In this document: piece after piece, positions 17,715 to 26,249 of the stretch
Layout of the letters: every line of letters starts with the position of its first letter
How positions within the stretch are numbered: the first letter of the stretch is position 1
From: Pseudomonas abieticivorans
GTDB lineage: Bacteria; Pseudomonadota; Gammaproteobacteria; Pseudomonadales; Pseudomonadaceae
DNA: 64,000 nucleotides
Direction: 5' to 3'
NCBI RefSeq assembly: GCF_023509015.1
Contig: NZ_CP094975.1
Location: forward strand, 5,511,501-5,575,500
Program-made: the position numbers and the translations under genes
The notes under the pieces: model-generated
Database searches by the model: none
The model's input: the letters and a program-made list of their open reading frames with translations, nothing else
Told to the model about the DNA's origin: nothing

Positions 17715-18308
17715 ATGAGCCAAAGCGTCGAGTTTTTCTTTGATCTGGGTAGCCCTGCGTCGTACCTGGCCTGGACCCAACTGCCGGGCATGTGCGCCAA
17801 GGCCGGGGCCACCCTGATCTACCGGCCCATGCTGCTGGGCGGGGTGTTCCAGGCCACCGGCAATGCTTCGCCCGCAGCCATCCCCGCCAAGGGCCGCTAC
17901 ACCCAGCAGGACATGGCGCGCTTTGCCCGGCGCTACCAGGTGCCGATGCGCTTCAACCCGTATTTCCCGATCAACACCTTGGGCCTGATGCGTGCGGTGG
18001 TGGCGGTGGCGCAGTACCAGCCGCAGCGCCTGGAGGCTTACCTGGCGGCCAATTTCACCGCCCTGTGGGAGGCCGAGCGCAACATGGGTGACTTGGCGGT
18101 GGTGGGCCAGGTGTTGAGCGACGCCGGCTTTGATCCGCAACAGGTGCTGGCGCAGTCAACCGAGCAGGCGGTCAAGGACCGGCTCAAGGCCGATACCGCA
18201 GAGGCCGTGCAGCGCGGGGTGTTTGGCGCGCCGACGTTTTTTGTGGGCGATGAGATGTTTTTTGGGCAGGATCGGTTGGATTTCGTGCAAGCGGCACTGG
18301 CAAGGTGA
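17715..18308 (+). CDS. 2-hydroxychromene-2-carboxylate isomerase / DsbA-fold (kappa GST) family
   Basis: 197 residues, thioredoxin fold with inserted helical domain. The N-terminal FFFDLGSPASYLAW (about 7-20) holds the conserved Ser that activates glutathione in HCCA isomerases and kappa-class GSTs. The C-terminal GVFGAPTFFVGDEMFFGQDRLDFV is also typical. AAGGAG precedes the start. With the adjacent SDR and the TetR repressor this looks like a glutathione-dependent response to an electrophile, but the naphthalene-type reaction of named relatives is not implied, since no aromatic ring-cleavage genes are near. Confidence 0.87.
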   Translation: MSQSVEFFFDLGSPASYLAWTQLPGMCAKAGATLIYRPMLLGGVFQATGNASPAAIPAKGRYTQQDMARFARRYQVPMRFNPYFPINTLGLMRAVVAVAQYQPQRLEAYLAANFTALWEAERNMGDLAVVGQVLSDAGFDPQQVLAQSTEQAVKDRLKADTAEAVQRGVFGAPTFFVGDEMFFGQDRLDFVQAALAR

Positions 18309-18347
18309 ACCTGTGCGTCGCCTGCCGCGGCAGGCGACGCAGCTGCA

Positions 18348-18884
18348 TCAGGCGATTACCACGTCGTTGGCAGCCACCACCAACGCCCGCTTGCCAAAAC
18401 TGCTCAGATTGCCCAGCGTCATAGTGTGGTGCGCACTGATCTGCGCGGCCGTCAGCACGCCGTTGTCTACCGTGGAATGCCCATCCGCCAACAGTACCAC
18501 GTCAAATCCCAGGGCCAACGCCATGCGGGTGGTGGAGTCGACGCAAAATTCGCTCTGCAACCCACCGATCACCAGGCGGGTGATGCCTTTGGCCTGCAAT
18601 TGCGCCAACAGGCTGGTGCGCAAAAACGAATCCGGGGTGGTCTTGTGTATGCGCACATCGTTTGGTGCGGTGTGCAGGCCGTGCGCCAATTGCCAGCCGG
18701 GGCTGTCGACCTTCAGCGTGCCGCTGGGCTCTTCATGTTGGATCAGCACCACCGGTGCGCCGACGCTACGGGCTTGCGTGCTGACCTGGTTGAGATTGGC
18801 GATCACGCGGTCGATCTCGAAGGCGGCGTCAGCCCCCGTGCACAGGCCAACCTGGACGTCGATGATCAGCAATGCGGTGCTCAT
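18348..18884 (-). CDS. Isochorismatase-family cysteine hydrolase
   Basis: 178 residues. The triad of the family is visible: Asp9 (LLIIDVQ), Lys81 (IHKTTPDSF) and Cys114 (GGLQSEFCVDST). The cis-peptide segment before the Cys (VIGGLQSEFC) is normal. Members hydrolyse amides or vinyl ethers (nicotinamide, isochorismate, carbamoyl compounds), and nothing here singles out the substrate. It ends 39 bp from the convergent isomerase gene and is preceded on the same strand by the small Cys-rich protein. Confidence 0.85.
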   Translation of the reverse strand: MSTALLIIDVQVGLCTGADAAFEIDRVIANLNQVSTQARSVGAPVVLIQHEEPSGTLKVDSPGWQLAHGLHTAPNDVRIHKTTPDSFLRTSLLAQLQAKGITRLVIGGLQSEFCVDSTTRMALALGFDVVLLADGHSTVDNGVLTAAQISAHHTMTLGNLSSFGKRALVVAANDVVIA

Positions 18885-18918
18885 GTACCTGTTCCCCTGG
18901 GCGAAAACGCTTAGGGTA

Positions 18919-19320
18919 TCAGGCGTCGCGCAGCAGGTCGTTGGCGTTCAACAGCGCGTAGATAATTTCCGGGTGTTTGTCCAAGGCGCGGCGTATGGCG
19001 GCGGGGATGTTTTGGCGCGTCTTGCGGCACAGCCCTGGCAGCTCGAGCACGGTGATGCCGATGCCGCGAAAGCTGCGCACCTCGTTATGGCTGGGGGTGA
19101 TGTCCAGGCGAATGCCCAGTTGCTCCTGCATTTTGAACTGCAGGCGCTCAAGCTCGGCCAGCGACTCAATGGCCTCCAGGCGTGCGATCAGTTTCTTCTC
19201 TTCAAGACGGGTCAGTCGCAGGATACGCAAGTCCGCGTCAGTGGTGTCCAGCAAGCCTTCCAGCCCGCAAATGCAGGCGCCAGGTGGGCAGATGGGGCGG
19301 GGCGCGATAGGGGTTGTCAT
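18919..19320 (-). CDS. Conserved-looking hypothetical protein with N-terminal Cys cluster
   Basis: 133 residues, no family recognised. The N-terminus reads PICPPGACICG, with three Cys (C-x4-C-x-C) that could bind metal or form disulfides. The middle (about 35-75) is a predicted helical stretch rich in Leu, Glu and Arg, likely coiled coil. The C-terminal half (about 75-133) is mixed. No signal peptide. A long palindrome lies directly upstream of its start. Confidence 0.6.
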   Translation of the reverse strand: MTTPIAPRPICPPGACICGLEGLLDTTDADLRILRLTRLEEKKLIARLEAIESLAELERLQFKMQEQLGIRLDITPSHNEVRSFRGIGITVLELPGLCRKTRQNIPAAIRRALDKHPEIIYALLNANDLLRDA

Positions 19321-19334
19321 GGTTCAACAGCATG

Positions 19335-19390
19335 GCGCCCACGGGCCCTGTAGGCGCGGATAAATCCGCGCCTACAGGGCCCGTGGGCGC
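19335..19390. repeat. 56-bp palindrome: 27-bp perfect arms around AA (REP-derived)
   Basis: Arms begin GCGCCCACGGGCCCTGTAGG and run to CGCGGAT, then AA, then the exact reverse complement to 19390. The inner part is a REP core (TAGGCGCGGATAAATCCGCG), but the perfect identity extends beyond it by the GCGCCCACGGGCCC outer arm. It lies between the LysR stop and the start of the Cys-cluster gene. Such a hairpin could end transcription or block exonucleases. Confidence 0.9.
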
Positions 19391-19403
19391 TGGACCGCCG
19401 ATG

Positions 19404-20345
19404 CTACACAGGCGAATGCCCGGGGGGCAGGGCCGTCAACTCATCGATCAACAGTTGCGTGGGCACGGTCAGGGCCACCCCATGGCGGGTGACAATCTCG
19501 TAAGGCTCGCTGCGCGAGGTCAGCTCCAGCGGCAACTGCACCAGCATGCCGTGGTCGACGGCCATCTGCGCCACGTCCAGGGGCATCACCGCCACCAGGT
19601 TGGGGTCTTGCAGCAGCAGCGACAAGGTGGTGAAAGTGGACGAGGTTTCGATTGGGTACAGCGGGAAGCTCAGGTCGGCCTCGCGGAACTCGCGTTCCAG
19701 GGTCAGGCGCATCGGCATGTTCACCGGGAACACCACCCAGCGCGAATCGGCCAGATCGCTCAAGCTCAGGTCGGCATGCGCGGCCAGTGGGTGCAGGGGG
19801 TGGGCGACCACGATCAGCGGCTCCTGGTCGCGATAGCGGCAGTCGTAAGCCGCCGGGCGTTTGCTCACACTGGTCCGGCAGATCGCCAAATCCAGGCGGC
19901 CCTCGTCGAGCAGCGTCAGCAGGCGTGCGCTGGTGTCCTCGACGATCTCGAACGACAGTTGCGGCTGCTTGACCCGCAACCGCGCCAGGCTTTCCACCAG
20001 GCTGGGCACCGCGCCCATGATCACCCCGATCGACAGGCGCCCGCCGTGCCCCTGCAGTATGCCGAGCATCTCTTCGCGCAGGTGCGCCACGTCGGTGTGG
20101 ATCAGCCGTGCATAACGAATCACGCAACGGCCCAGGTCGTTGGCCTCCAGGCCCTTGCTGGTGCGCTCGAACAGGGTCGAGCCCAGGGTCGACTCGATCT
20201 CGTGCAGGGCCTTGGTGGCGCCGGGCTGGGTGATGGCGATGGACTCGGCGGCCTTGTGCAGCGAGCCGAACTCGTCCAGGGCAATCAACAAGCGCAGTTG
20301 CTTGAGACGCAAGCGGGAAATGATGGTGGTGAGGGAGGGCAGCAT
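19404..20345 (-). CDS. LysR-family regulator, GbpR-like
   Basis: 313 residues. N-terminal winged helix (about 10-70) with LRLLIALDEFGSLHKAAESIAITQPGATKALHEIE, then the periplasmic-binding-like effector domain (about 98-300). It is divergent from the AraD1/MFS/dehydratase/ALDH operon, with 130 bp between them, and is the likely regulator. Together with a GguC-like first gene this resembles the gbpR/ggu arrangement for sugar or sugar-acid use in other proteobacteria. The effector is unknown. Confidence 0.88.
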   Translation of the reverse strand: MLPSLTTIISRLRLKQLRLLIALDEFGSLHKAAESIAITQPGATKALHEIESTLGSTLFERTSKGLEANDLGRCVIRYARLIHTDVAHLREEMLGILQGHGGRLSIGVIMGAVPSLVESLARLRVKQPQLSFEIVEDTSARLLTLLDEGRLDLAICRTSVSKRPAAYDCRYRDQEPLIVVAHPLHPLAAHADLSLSDLADSRWVVFPVNMPMRLTLEREFREADLSFPLYPIETSSTFTTLSLLLQDPNLVAVMPLDVAQMAVDHGMLVQLPLELTSRSEPYEIVTRHGVALTVPTQLLIDELTALPPGHSPV

Positions 20346-20448
20346 AGGGTGATCACTAACAGTTATCGCTCAATCAGCAGTTCTCATTAGGCAGCATCGC
20401 GTACAAAAATTAAAGTGATCGCCACAAGGTTCGCCAAGGGCCGCCCAT

Positions 20449-20457
20449 AACAACAAT
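20449..20457 (+). promoter_or_regulatory. Crc/Hfq-type CA motif ahead of the AraD1 gene
   Basis: AACAACAAT lies 18 bases before the start codon, within the leader of the sugar-acid operon. It fits AAnAAnAA. Confidence 0.45.
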
Positions 20458-20475
20458 CAGTAGAGAGCGATCACC

Positions 20476-21474
20476 ATGCGCTTGATCCAATTCCAAACCC
20501 CGCAAGGCCAGCGTCACGTCGGCGTGATCGACGGCGACCTGATCCAAGTGGTCAACGCCACCCCAAGCACCCGCGAACTGGCCCTGAGCGCCATCCGCCA
20601 AGGCCGCGGCCTGGTCGATGAAGTGCTCGTCCGTGGCACCCACGCCAGCGAACACAGTTACCGCCTGGCGCTGCAAGAAGGCCGCGTGCTGCCGCCGCTG
20701 GACCACGAAGACCCGGCCCACTGCCTGGTCAGTGGCACCGGCCTGACTCACCTGGGCAGCGCCTCGACCCGCGACAAAATGCACCAGCAGAACATCGCCG
20801 ACCAAGCCGCCCTGACCGATACCGCGCGGATCTTCCAGTGGGGCATCGAGGGCGGCCGCCCTGCAGCGGGCACCGTGGGCGTGCAGCCGGAATGGTTCTA
20901 CAAGGGCGATGGCTCGATCGTCGTGCGCCCGGGGCAGGCCTTCCAGTCGCCGACCTTCGCCGAGGACGCCGGTGAAGAGCCGGAGCTGACCGGCCTTTAC
21001 GTGGTGGGCGATGACGGCAAGCCTTATCGCGTGGGCTTTGCCTTGGGCAACGAGTTCTCCGACCACGTGATGGAGCGTCGCAACTACCTGTACCTGGCGC
21101 ACTCCAAGCTGCGCAATTGCTCCTACGGCCCGGAGCTGCGGGTGGGCGAATTGCCGCGTCACCTGGCCGGCGTCAGCCGTATCCGCCGCGGCGAGGAAGT
21201 GGTGTGGGAAAAAGAGTTTCTCAGCGGCGAGGACAATATGTGCCACAGCCTGGAAAACCTTGAGTACCATCATTTCAAATACAAGCAGTTCCTGCGCCCC
21301 GGTGACGTGCACGTGCACTTTTTCGGCACCGCGACGCTGTCGGTGGCCGACAACATCAAGACCCAGGCCGGCGACCGTTTCGAGATCAGCATGAGCGAGT
21401 TTGGCGCGCCGCTGATCAACAGCATTCAAGTGGGCGAGCCGGAACTGGGTGCCGGGCAAGTCAGCGCGCTCTGA
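20476..21474 (+). CDS. AraD1/GguC-family protein (FAH fold), probable 2-keto-3-deoxy sugar acid dehydratase
   Basis: 332 residues of the AraD1 (GguC) branch of the fumarylacetoacetate hydrolase superfamily. Conserved blocks are LVSGTGLTHLGSASTRDKMHQ (about 88-108), PEWFYKGDGSIVVRPGQ and GNEFSDHVMERRNYLYLAHSKLRNCSYGPEL, the last giving acidic metal-binding residues. Family members dehydrate 2-keto-3-deoxy-pentonates to alpha-ketoglutaric semialdehyde. That is the substrate of the ALDH encoded at the end of this operon, so the fit is good. First gene of the operon. Confidence 0.82.
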   Translation: MRLIQFQTPQGQRHVGVIDGDLIQVVNATPSTRELALSAIRQGRGLVDEVLVRGTHASEHSYRLALQEGRVLPPLDHEDPAHCLVSGTGLTHLGSASTRDKMHQQNIADQAALTDTARIFQWGIEGGRPAAGTVGVQPEWFYKGDGSIVVRPGQAFQSPTFAEDAGEEPELTGLYVVGDDGKPYRVGFALGNEFSDHVMERRNYLYLAHSKLRNCSYGPELRVGELPRHLAGVSRIRRGEEVVWEKEFLSGEDNMCHSLENLEYHHFKYKQFLRPGDVHVHFFGTATLSVADNIKTQAGDRFEISMSEFGAPLINSIQVGEPELGAGQVSAL

Positions 21475-21541
21475 TCGCCTTGCAGGCCCGCAGGCGGGCC
21501 TGCCAGCGCCGTATAACAACCATAAAAATAGCGAGACGAGC

Positions 21542-22861
21542 ATGAAAACCAGTCCTGTATCGGCCGCGCCGCTCAAGGCCGCCGCCCACGTTGACACCTC
21601 GCGCCCGACCACCGTGCGCTGGCGCATCTTCCTGATCTTGCTGCTGTTGTCGGCGATCAACTACATCGACCGTGCTTCGTTGTCGGTGGCCATGCCGCTG
21701 ATTTCCACTGAGTTCGAGATGACCCCGGCCCTGGAAGGCCTGATGCTCAGCGCATTTTTCTGGTCGTACGCCTTGATGCAGATCCCCGGCGGCATGCTGC
21801 TGGACCGTTTCCAGGTGCGCAACATCGTCGGCGTCGCCACCGTGGGCTGGGGCTTTTTCCAGGCCATCGCGGGCGGGGCGCACAACTGGATGATGCTGCT
21901 GGCCACCCGCATCGGCCTGGGCGTGGCCGAGTCGCCGATCATGCCGGCCGGCGCCAAACTCAACGGCGCCTGGCTCACCCCTAACGAGCGTGGCCGTGGC
22001 GCGACCCTGGTCGACGGCGGCGCCCCGCTGGGCACAGCCTTGGGTGCGATCATCATCGCAGGGCTGATCACCTGGTTCGATTCCTGGCGCATCGCCTTCT
22101 TCATTGCCGGTATCGGCACCATGGTCGTTGGCGTGTGGGCCTGGTGGTACATCCGCAACAACCCGGCCGAGCACCCCAAGGTCAACGCGGCTGAACTGGC
22201 CTACATTACCGACGCCAACGACGAAGCGAAAAAGACCCATGGTGAGCGCACGGCAATCCTCAAGGACTTGCTCAAAAGCCGTTCGGTGTTGGCCATGTTC
22301 GCCGGCTACGCCTGCTACAACAGCGTGTTCTACGGCCTGCTGACCTGGATGCCGAGCTACCTGCACAAGGTGCACAACCTGGACATCAAGGCCATGGGTG
22401 GCGCGACCTTCTTGATCTTCATGTGTGGCTTCATTGGCGAGCTGTGTGGCGGCTGGCTGGCCGACAAGTGGAAAGGCGCTGGCGCATCCCCCAACACCGT
22501 CATGCGCAGCATGTTTGGCGGCTCGGCCGTGATCGCCGCGCTGTGCATCCTGGTGGTGGCCTACACGCCTGACGCCGTGGCCGTGATTTCGTTGCTGTGC
22601 GTGGCGCTGTTCTTCATCCGCTGGTGCGGCATGTACTGGTGCCTGCCGGCCATCCTGGGTGGCAAGAGCAAGGCTGGTGTGCTGGGCGGCAGCATGAACT
22701 TCTGCGGCAACATGGTCGGGGTGATCGTGCCGATCCTCATCGGCCTGATCGTGCAGTTCACCGATTCGTATTTCCTGGCGTTGATCTTCTTCGTGTTCAT
22801 GGCCGTGGGCCTGGCGCTGTTCTCCGCCCTGATCGACTACCGCGAGCGCGGCTTGGCCTGA
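21542..22861 (+). CDS. MFS transporter, anion:cation symporter type (sugar acid uptake)
   Basis: 439 residues, twelve predicted helices. N-terminal INYIDRASLSVAMPLI (about 39-54) and the LLDRFQVRNIVGVATVGWG loop are typical of the ACS family (hexuronate, glucarate/galactarate and galactonate transporters). The start is at 21542; the open frame extends upstream into the previous gene without a credible start. It lies between the AraD1 and dehydratase genes in the same operon and should import the sugar acid they degrade. Confidence 0.87.
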   Translation: MKTSPVSAAPLKAAAHVDTSRPTTVRWRIFLILLLLSAINYIDRASLSVAMPLISTEFEMTPALEGLMLSAFFWSYALMQIPGGMLLDRFQVRNIVGVATVGWGFFQAIAGGAHNWMMLLATRIGLGVAESPIMPAGAKLNGAWLTPNERGRGATLVDGGAPLGTALGAIIIAGLITWFDSWRIAFFIAGIGTMVVGVWAWWYIRNNPAEHPKVNAAELAYITDANDEAKKTHGERTAILKDLLKSRSVLAMFAGYACYNSVFYGLLTWMPSYLHKVHNLDIKAMGGATFLIFMCGFIGELCGGWLADKWKGAGASPNTVMRSMFGGSAVIAALCILVVAYTPDAVAVISLLCVALFFIRWCGMYWCLPAILGGKSKAGVLGGSMNFCGNMVGVIVPILIGLIVQFTDSYFLALIFFVFMAVGLALFSALIDYRERGLA

Positions 22862-22889
22862 GCCGCTGTATTATTTCGAGGACACCGTG

Positions 22890-24446
22890 ATGCAACTCAT
22901 AACGACAACAGGCAACCAAAGCGTTGCCAACGCCGTGATCCGGCTCAACCCGCTGGATGACGTACTGATTGCCCGCCAACCGCTGCCCAAGGGATTGGAA
23001 CTGGCCGTGGAAGGCCTGGTCGCGCAGGACGCGATCCCTTCCGGGCACAAGATCGCCACCCACGACATCGAAGTGGGCCAGCCGCTGCGCCGCTACGGGC
23101 AGATCATTGGCTTTGCCAGCCAGCCGATCAAGGCTGGTCAGCACGTGCACGTACATAACCTGGCCATGGGTGATTTTTCCCGAGACTACGCCTTTGGTGT
23201 CGACGCGCGTGGCAGCGCGGTGCGCACCGAGGACACCTTCATGGGCATCGTGCGCGCCGATGGCCGCGTGGCCACCCGCAACTACGTGGGCATCCTGACC
23301 TCGGTCAACTGCTCGGCCACCGTGGCCAAGGCGATTGCCGACCACTTTAGGCGCGACATCAACCCACAGGCGTTGGCGGACTACCCCAACGTCGATGGCG
23401 TGGTGGCCTTGACTCACAGTTTCGGCTGCGCGGTCGATCCCGGTGGCGAGGCGCTGGCCATGCTGCAACGGACCCTGGGCGGCTACGCCATCCATCCCAA
23501 CTTTGCCTCTGTGCTGATGATTGGCCTGGGTTGCGAAACCAACCAGATCAGCGACCTGCTCAAGGCTCAGGGCCTGGAGAAGGGCGAGTTCCTGCGCGCC
23601 TTCACCATCCAGGGCACCGGTGGTACGTCCAAGACCATCGCCAGCGGTATTGCCCAAGTCAACGAGCTGCTGGGCGAGGCCAATCGCGTGCAGCGCGAAC
23701 CGGTGAGTGCCAAGCACCTGATCATCGGCCTGCAATGCGGCGGCTCCGATGGCTATTCCGGGATCACCGCCAACCCAGCCCTGGGCAATGCGGTAGACCG
23801 ACTGGTCGCCGCCGGTGGCACCGCGATCCTTTCCGAAACCCCGGAAATTTATGGCGCCGAACACCTGCTCACGCGCCGCGCCGTCAGCCAGGCGGTGGGC
23901 GAGAAACTGATCAGCCGCATCCACTGGTGGGAAGCTTACTGCGAGCGCATGAACGCCGAACTCAACAACAATCCATCGGCCGGCAACAAGGCCGGGGGCC
24001 TGACCACCATCCTGGAAAAATCCCTGGGGGCGGTGGCCAAGGCCGGTTCCAGCGACCTGGTTGACGTGTATGAGTACGCCGAAACGGTGAAGGCCCACGG
24101 CCTGGTGTTCATGGACACCCCCGGCTACGACCCGATTTCGGCCACCGGCCAAGTCGCCGGTGGTGCCAACCTGATCGCCTTTACCACCGGCCGTGGCTCG
24201 GCCTACGGCTGTGCGCCGTCGCCATCGATCAAACTGGCAACCAACACGCGCCTGTGGGAAACCCAGGAGGAAGACATGGACGTGAACTGCGGCGGCATCG
24301 CCGACGGCAGCATGACCATTGAGGAGCGCGGCGAGCACATCTACCGCCTGATGTTGCGCATTGCCTCCGGCGAGCGCAGCAAAAGCGAACAGCACGGCTA
24401 CGGCCAGAACGAATTCGTGCCGTGGCAGATCGGTGCCATCACCTGA
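22890..24446 (+). CDS. UxaA/GarD-family sugar acid dehydratase
   Basis: 518 residues, close to the length of galactarate dehydratase (GarD) and longer than altronate dehydratase. The N-terminal SAF domain (about 15-95) is followed by the UxaA core. Cys and His/Glu positions for metal are in VALTHSFGCAVDPGG and LMIGLGCETNQI; further blocks are GLQCGGSDGYSGITANPALG and TTGRGSAYGCAPSPSIKLATN. GAGG stands seven bases before the ATG at 22890. It should carry out the first dehydration in the pathway. Whether the substrate is an aldarate or an aldonate cannot be decided from sequence, since AraD1 downstream chemistry fits pentonates. Confidence 0.87.
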   Translation: MQLITTTGNQSVANAVIRLNPLDDVLIARQPLPKGLELAVEGLVAQDAIPSGHKIATHDIEVGQPLRRYGQIIGFASQPIKAGQHVHVHNLAMGDFSRDYAFGVDARGSAVRTEDTFMGIVRADGRVATRNYVGILTSVNCSATVAKAIADHFRRDINPQALADYPNVDGVVALTHSFGCAVDPGGEALAMLQRTLGGYAIHPNFASVLMIGLGCETNQISDLLKAQGLEKGEFLRAFTIQGTGGTSKTIASGIAQVNELLGEANRVQREPVSAKHLIIGLQCGGSDGYSGITANPALGNAVDRLVAAGGTAILSETPEIYGAEHLLTRRAVSQAVGEKLISRIHWWEAYCERMNAELNNNPSAGNKAGGLTTILEKSLGAVAKAGSSDLVDVYEYAETVKAHGLVFMDTPGYDPISATGQVAGGANLIAFTTGRGSAYGCAPSPSIKLATNTRLWETQEEDMDVNCGGIADGSMTIEERGEHIYRLMLRIASGERSKSEQHGYGQNEFVPWQIGAIT

Positions 24447-24471
24447 TCGGCCATACAACCCAGGAGCACAC

Positions 24472-26058
24472 ATGACTCAGATTAGCGGACTCAACTTTAT
24501 CGGCGGCCAGCGCAGCGGCGCCGGCAGCGTAAAACTGCAAAGCCTGGATGCCAGCACTGGCGAGGCTTTGCCGTATTATTTTGTACAAGCCAGCGAAGCT
24601 GAAGTGGACGCCGCAGCCATCGTGGCTGCCCAGGCGTACCCGGCGTATCGCAGCTTGCCAGCGGTGCGCCGTGCCGAATTTCTGGACGCCATCGCCGACG
24701 AGATCGACGCCTTGGGCGATGATTTCGTCGCCACCGTGTGCCGTGAAACCGCGCTGCCTGCCGGCCGTATCCAGGGTGAGCGTGGGCGTACCAGCGGGCA
24801 AATGCGCTTGTTTGCCCAAGTGTTGCGTCGGGGTGACTTTTACGGTGCGCGCATCGACACCGCGCTGCCGGAGCGCAAGCCGCTGCCGCGCGTAGACCTG
24901 CGCCAATGCCGCTTGGGCGTAGGCCCGGTGGCGGTGTTTGGGGCCAGCAACTTTCCGCTGGCGTTTTCCACCGCCGGTGGCGATACCGCAGCGGCCTTGG
25001 CCGCCGGTTGCCCAGTGGTGTTCAAGGCCCACGGCGGGCACATGGCAACCGCTGAATATGTGGCCCTGGCCATCCTGCGCGCGGCGCAGCGCACCGAGAT
25101 GCCGGCGGGCGTGTTCAACATGATCTACGGCGGCGGTGTGGGCGCGGCGTTGGTCAAGCACCCGGCGATCCAGGCCGTGGGCTTTACCGGCTCACTGGCC
25201 GGTGGCCGCGCGCTGTGCGACATGGCGGCGGCACGGGCGCAGCCGATTCCGGTGTTTGCCGAGATGTCGAGCATCAACCCTATCCTGGTGCTGCCCCAGG
25301 CGCTACAGCTTCGCGGGGCGAACATCGCCAGCGAACTGGGGGCATCGGTGATGATGGGGGCAGGGCAGTTCTGCACCAGCCCTGGGTTGGTACTGGGCAT
25401 TCGCGGCGAGGCGTTCAGTGCCTTCGCGCAAGGTTTGGCCGAGTACTTCAGTGCCCAACCGGCGCAGACGCTGCTCAATGCCGGTGGCCTGGTCAGCTAC
25501 GCCAAGGGCCTTGACCGCTTGGGCGCCACACCGGGTGTTCGCCACCTGGCGGGCACGGCACAATCGGGCAACCAGGCCTGCCCGCAGTTGTTCCAGGCCG
25601 ATGCCAGCCTGTTGCTCAAGGGCAACGAAGTGCTGCAGGAAGAGGTGTTCGGGCCGACCACGATCCTGGTCGAAGTGGCTGACAAGGCGCAATTGCTGCA
25701 AGCGTTGCACAGCTTGCACGGCCAGTTGACGGCCACGTTGATTGCCGAGCCCGACGACCTGGTGGCCTTCGCCGACCTGGTGCCGGTGCTGGAGCACAAG
25801 GCCGGGCGGCTGTTGCTCAATGGTTACCCGACCGGGGTCGAGGTGTGTGATGCCATGGTGCACGGCGGGCCTTACCCGGCGACGTCCGATGCACGCGGGA
25901 CGTCGGTGGGCACCTTGGCGATCGATCGGTTTTTGCGGCCGGTGTGCTATCAGAATTACCCGGACAGTTTGTTGCCCGATGCGCTGAAGGATGGCAACCC
26001 GTTGGGGGTTGTGCGGTTACTGAATGGCCACGCCAGTGCCGAGCGAGTCATTCGCTGA
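24472..26058 (+). CDS. NADP-dependent alpha-ketoglutaric semialdehyde dehydrogenase
   Basis: 528 residues, aldehyde dehydrogenase superfamily. Catalytic Cys301 (GAGQFCTSPG) and Glu264 (VFAEMSSINP) are present, as is the nucleotide-binding FGASNFPLAFSTAGGD (about 156-171). The FAEMSSINP and GQFCTSPG forms are those of the KGSADH group that ends non-phosphorylative sugar-acid pathways by making 2-oxoglutarate. CAGGAG precedes the ATG at 24472. Last gene of the operon, followed by a REP doublet. A second member of the same group is at 46786-48210. Confidence 0.9.
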   Translation: MTQISGLNFIGGQRSGAGSVKLQSLDASTGEALPYYFVQASEAEVDAAAIVAAQAYPAYRSLPAVRRAEFLDAIADEIDALGDDFVATVCRETALPAGRIQGERGRTSGQMRLFAQVLRRGDFYGARIDTALPERKPLPRVDLRQCRLGVGPVAVFGASNFPLAFSTAGGDTAAALAAGCPVVFKAHGGHMATAEYVALAILRAAQRTEMPAGVFNMIYGGGVGAALVKHPAIQAVGFTGSLAGGRALCDMAAARAQPIPVFAEMSSINPILVLPQALQLRGANIASELGASVMMGAGQFCTSPGLVLGIRGEAFSAFAQGLAEYFSAQPAQTLLNAGGLVSYAKGLDRLGATPGVRHLAGTAQSGNQACPQLFQADASLLLKGNEVLQEEVFGPTTILVEVADKAQLLQALHSLHGQLTATLIAEPDDLVAFADLVPVLEHKAGRLLLNGYPTGVEVCDAMVHGGPYPATSDARGTSVGTLAIDRFLRPVCYQNYPDSLLPDALKDGNPLGVVRLLNGHASAERVIR

Positions 26059-26069
26059 ACGCCGCTACA

Positions 26070-26154
26070 GTAGGAGCGGATTCATCCGCGAAAAGGGCAC
26101 CGCAGTGTGTCAGGCAAGCGGTGTCGACTGCTTCGCGGATAAATCCGCTCCTAC
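26070..26154. repeat. REP inverted doublet
   Basis: GTAGGAGCGGATTCATCCGC then GAAAA at 26070-26094 and the inverted copy TTCGCGGATAAATCCGCTCC then TAC at 26132-26154. Confidence 0.88.
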
Positions 26155-26249
26155 AGGCGTGAACTGCGCCCCTGACGTTGGACACCGGTCCAACCCAAGC
26201 GGCGTCGGCCCTTTGCGGATAAACCGGGCCGGCGCTTGTGTGGGGGGTA

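Noticed and set aside
16542..18140. 532-residue open frame on the minus strand across the SDR and isomerase genes
   Set aside because: It spans three real plus-strand genes and an intergenic operator and has no family-like motif.
18130..19353. 407-residue plus-strand frame
   Set aside because: Begins inside the isomerase gene and runs antisense to two minus-strand genes, one of them a clear isochorismatase-family enzyme.
22797..24473. 558-residue open frame on the minus strand across the UxaA-like gene
   Set aside because: It mirrors a well-supported dehydratase on the plus strand; its protein is rich in His, Gln, Gly and Arg with no recognisable family, a typical antisense frame in GC-rich coding DNA.
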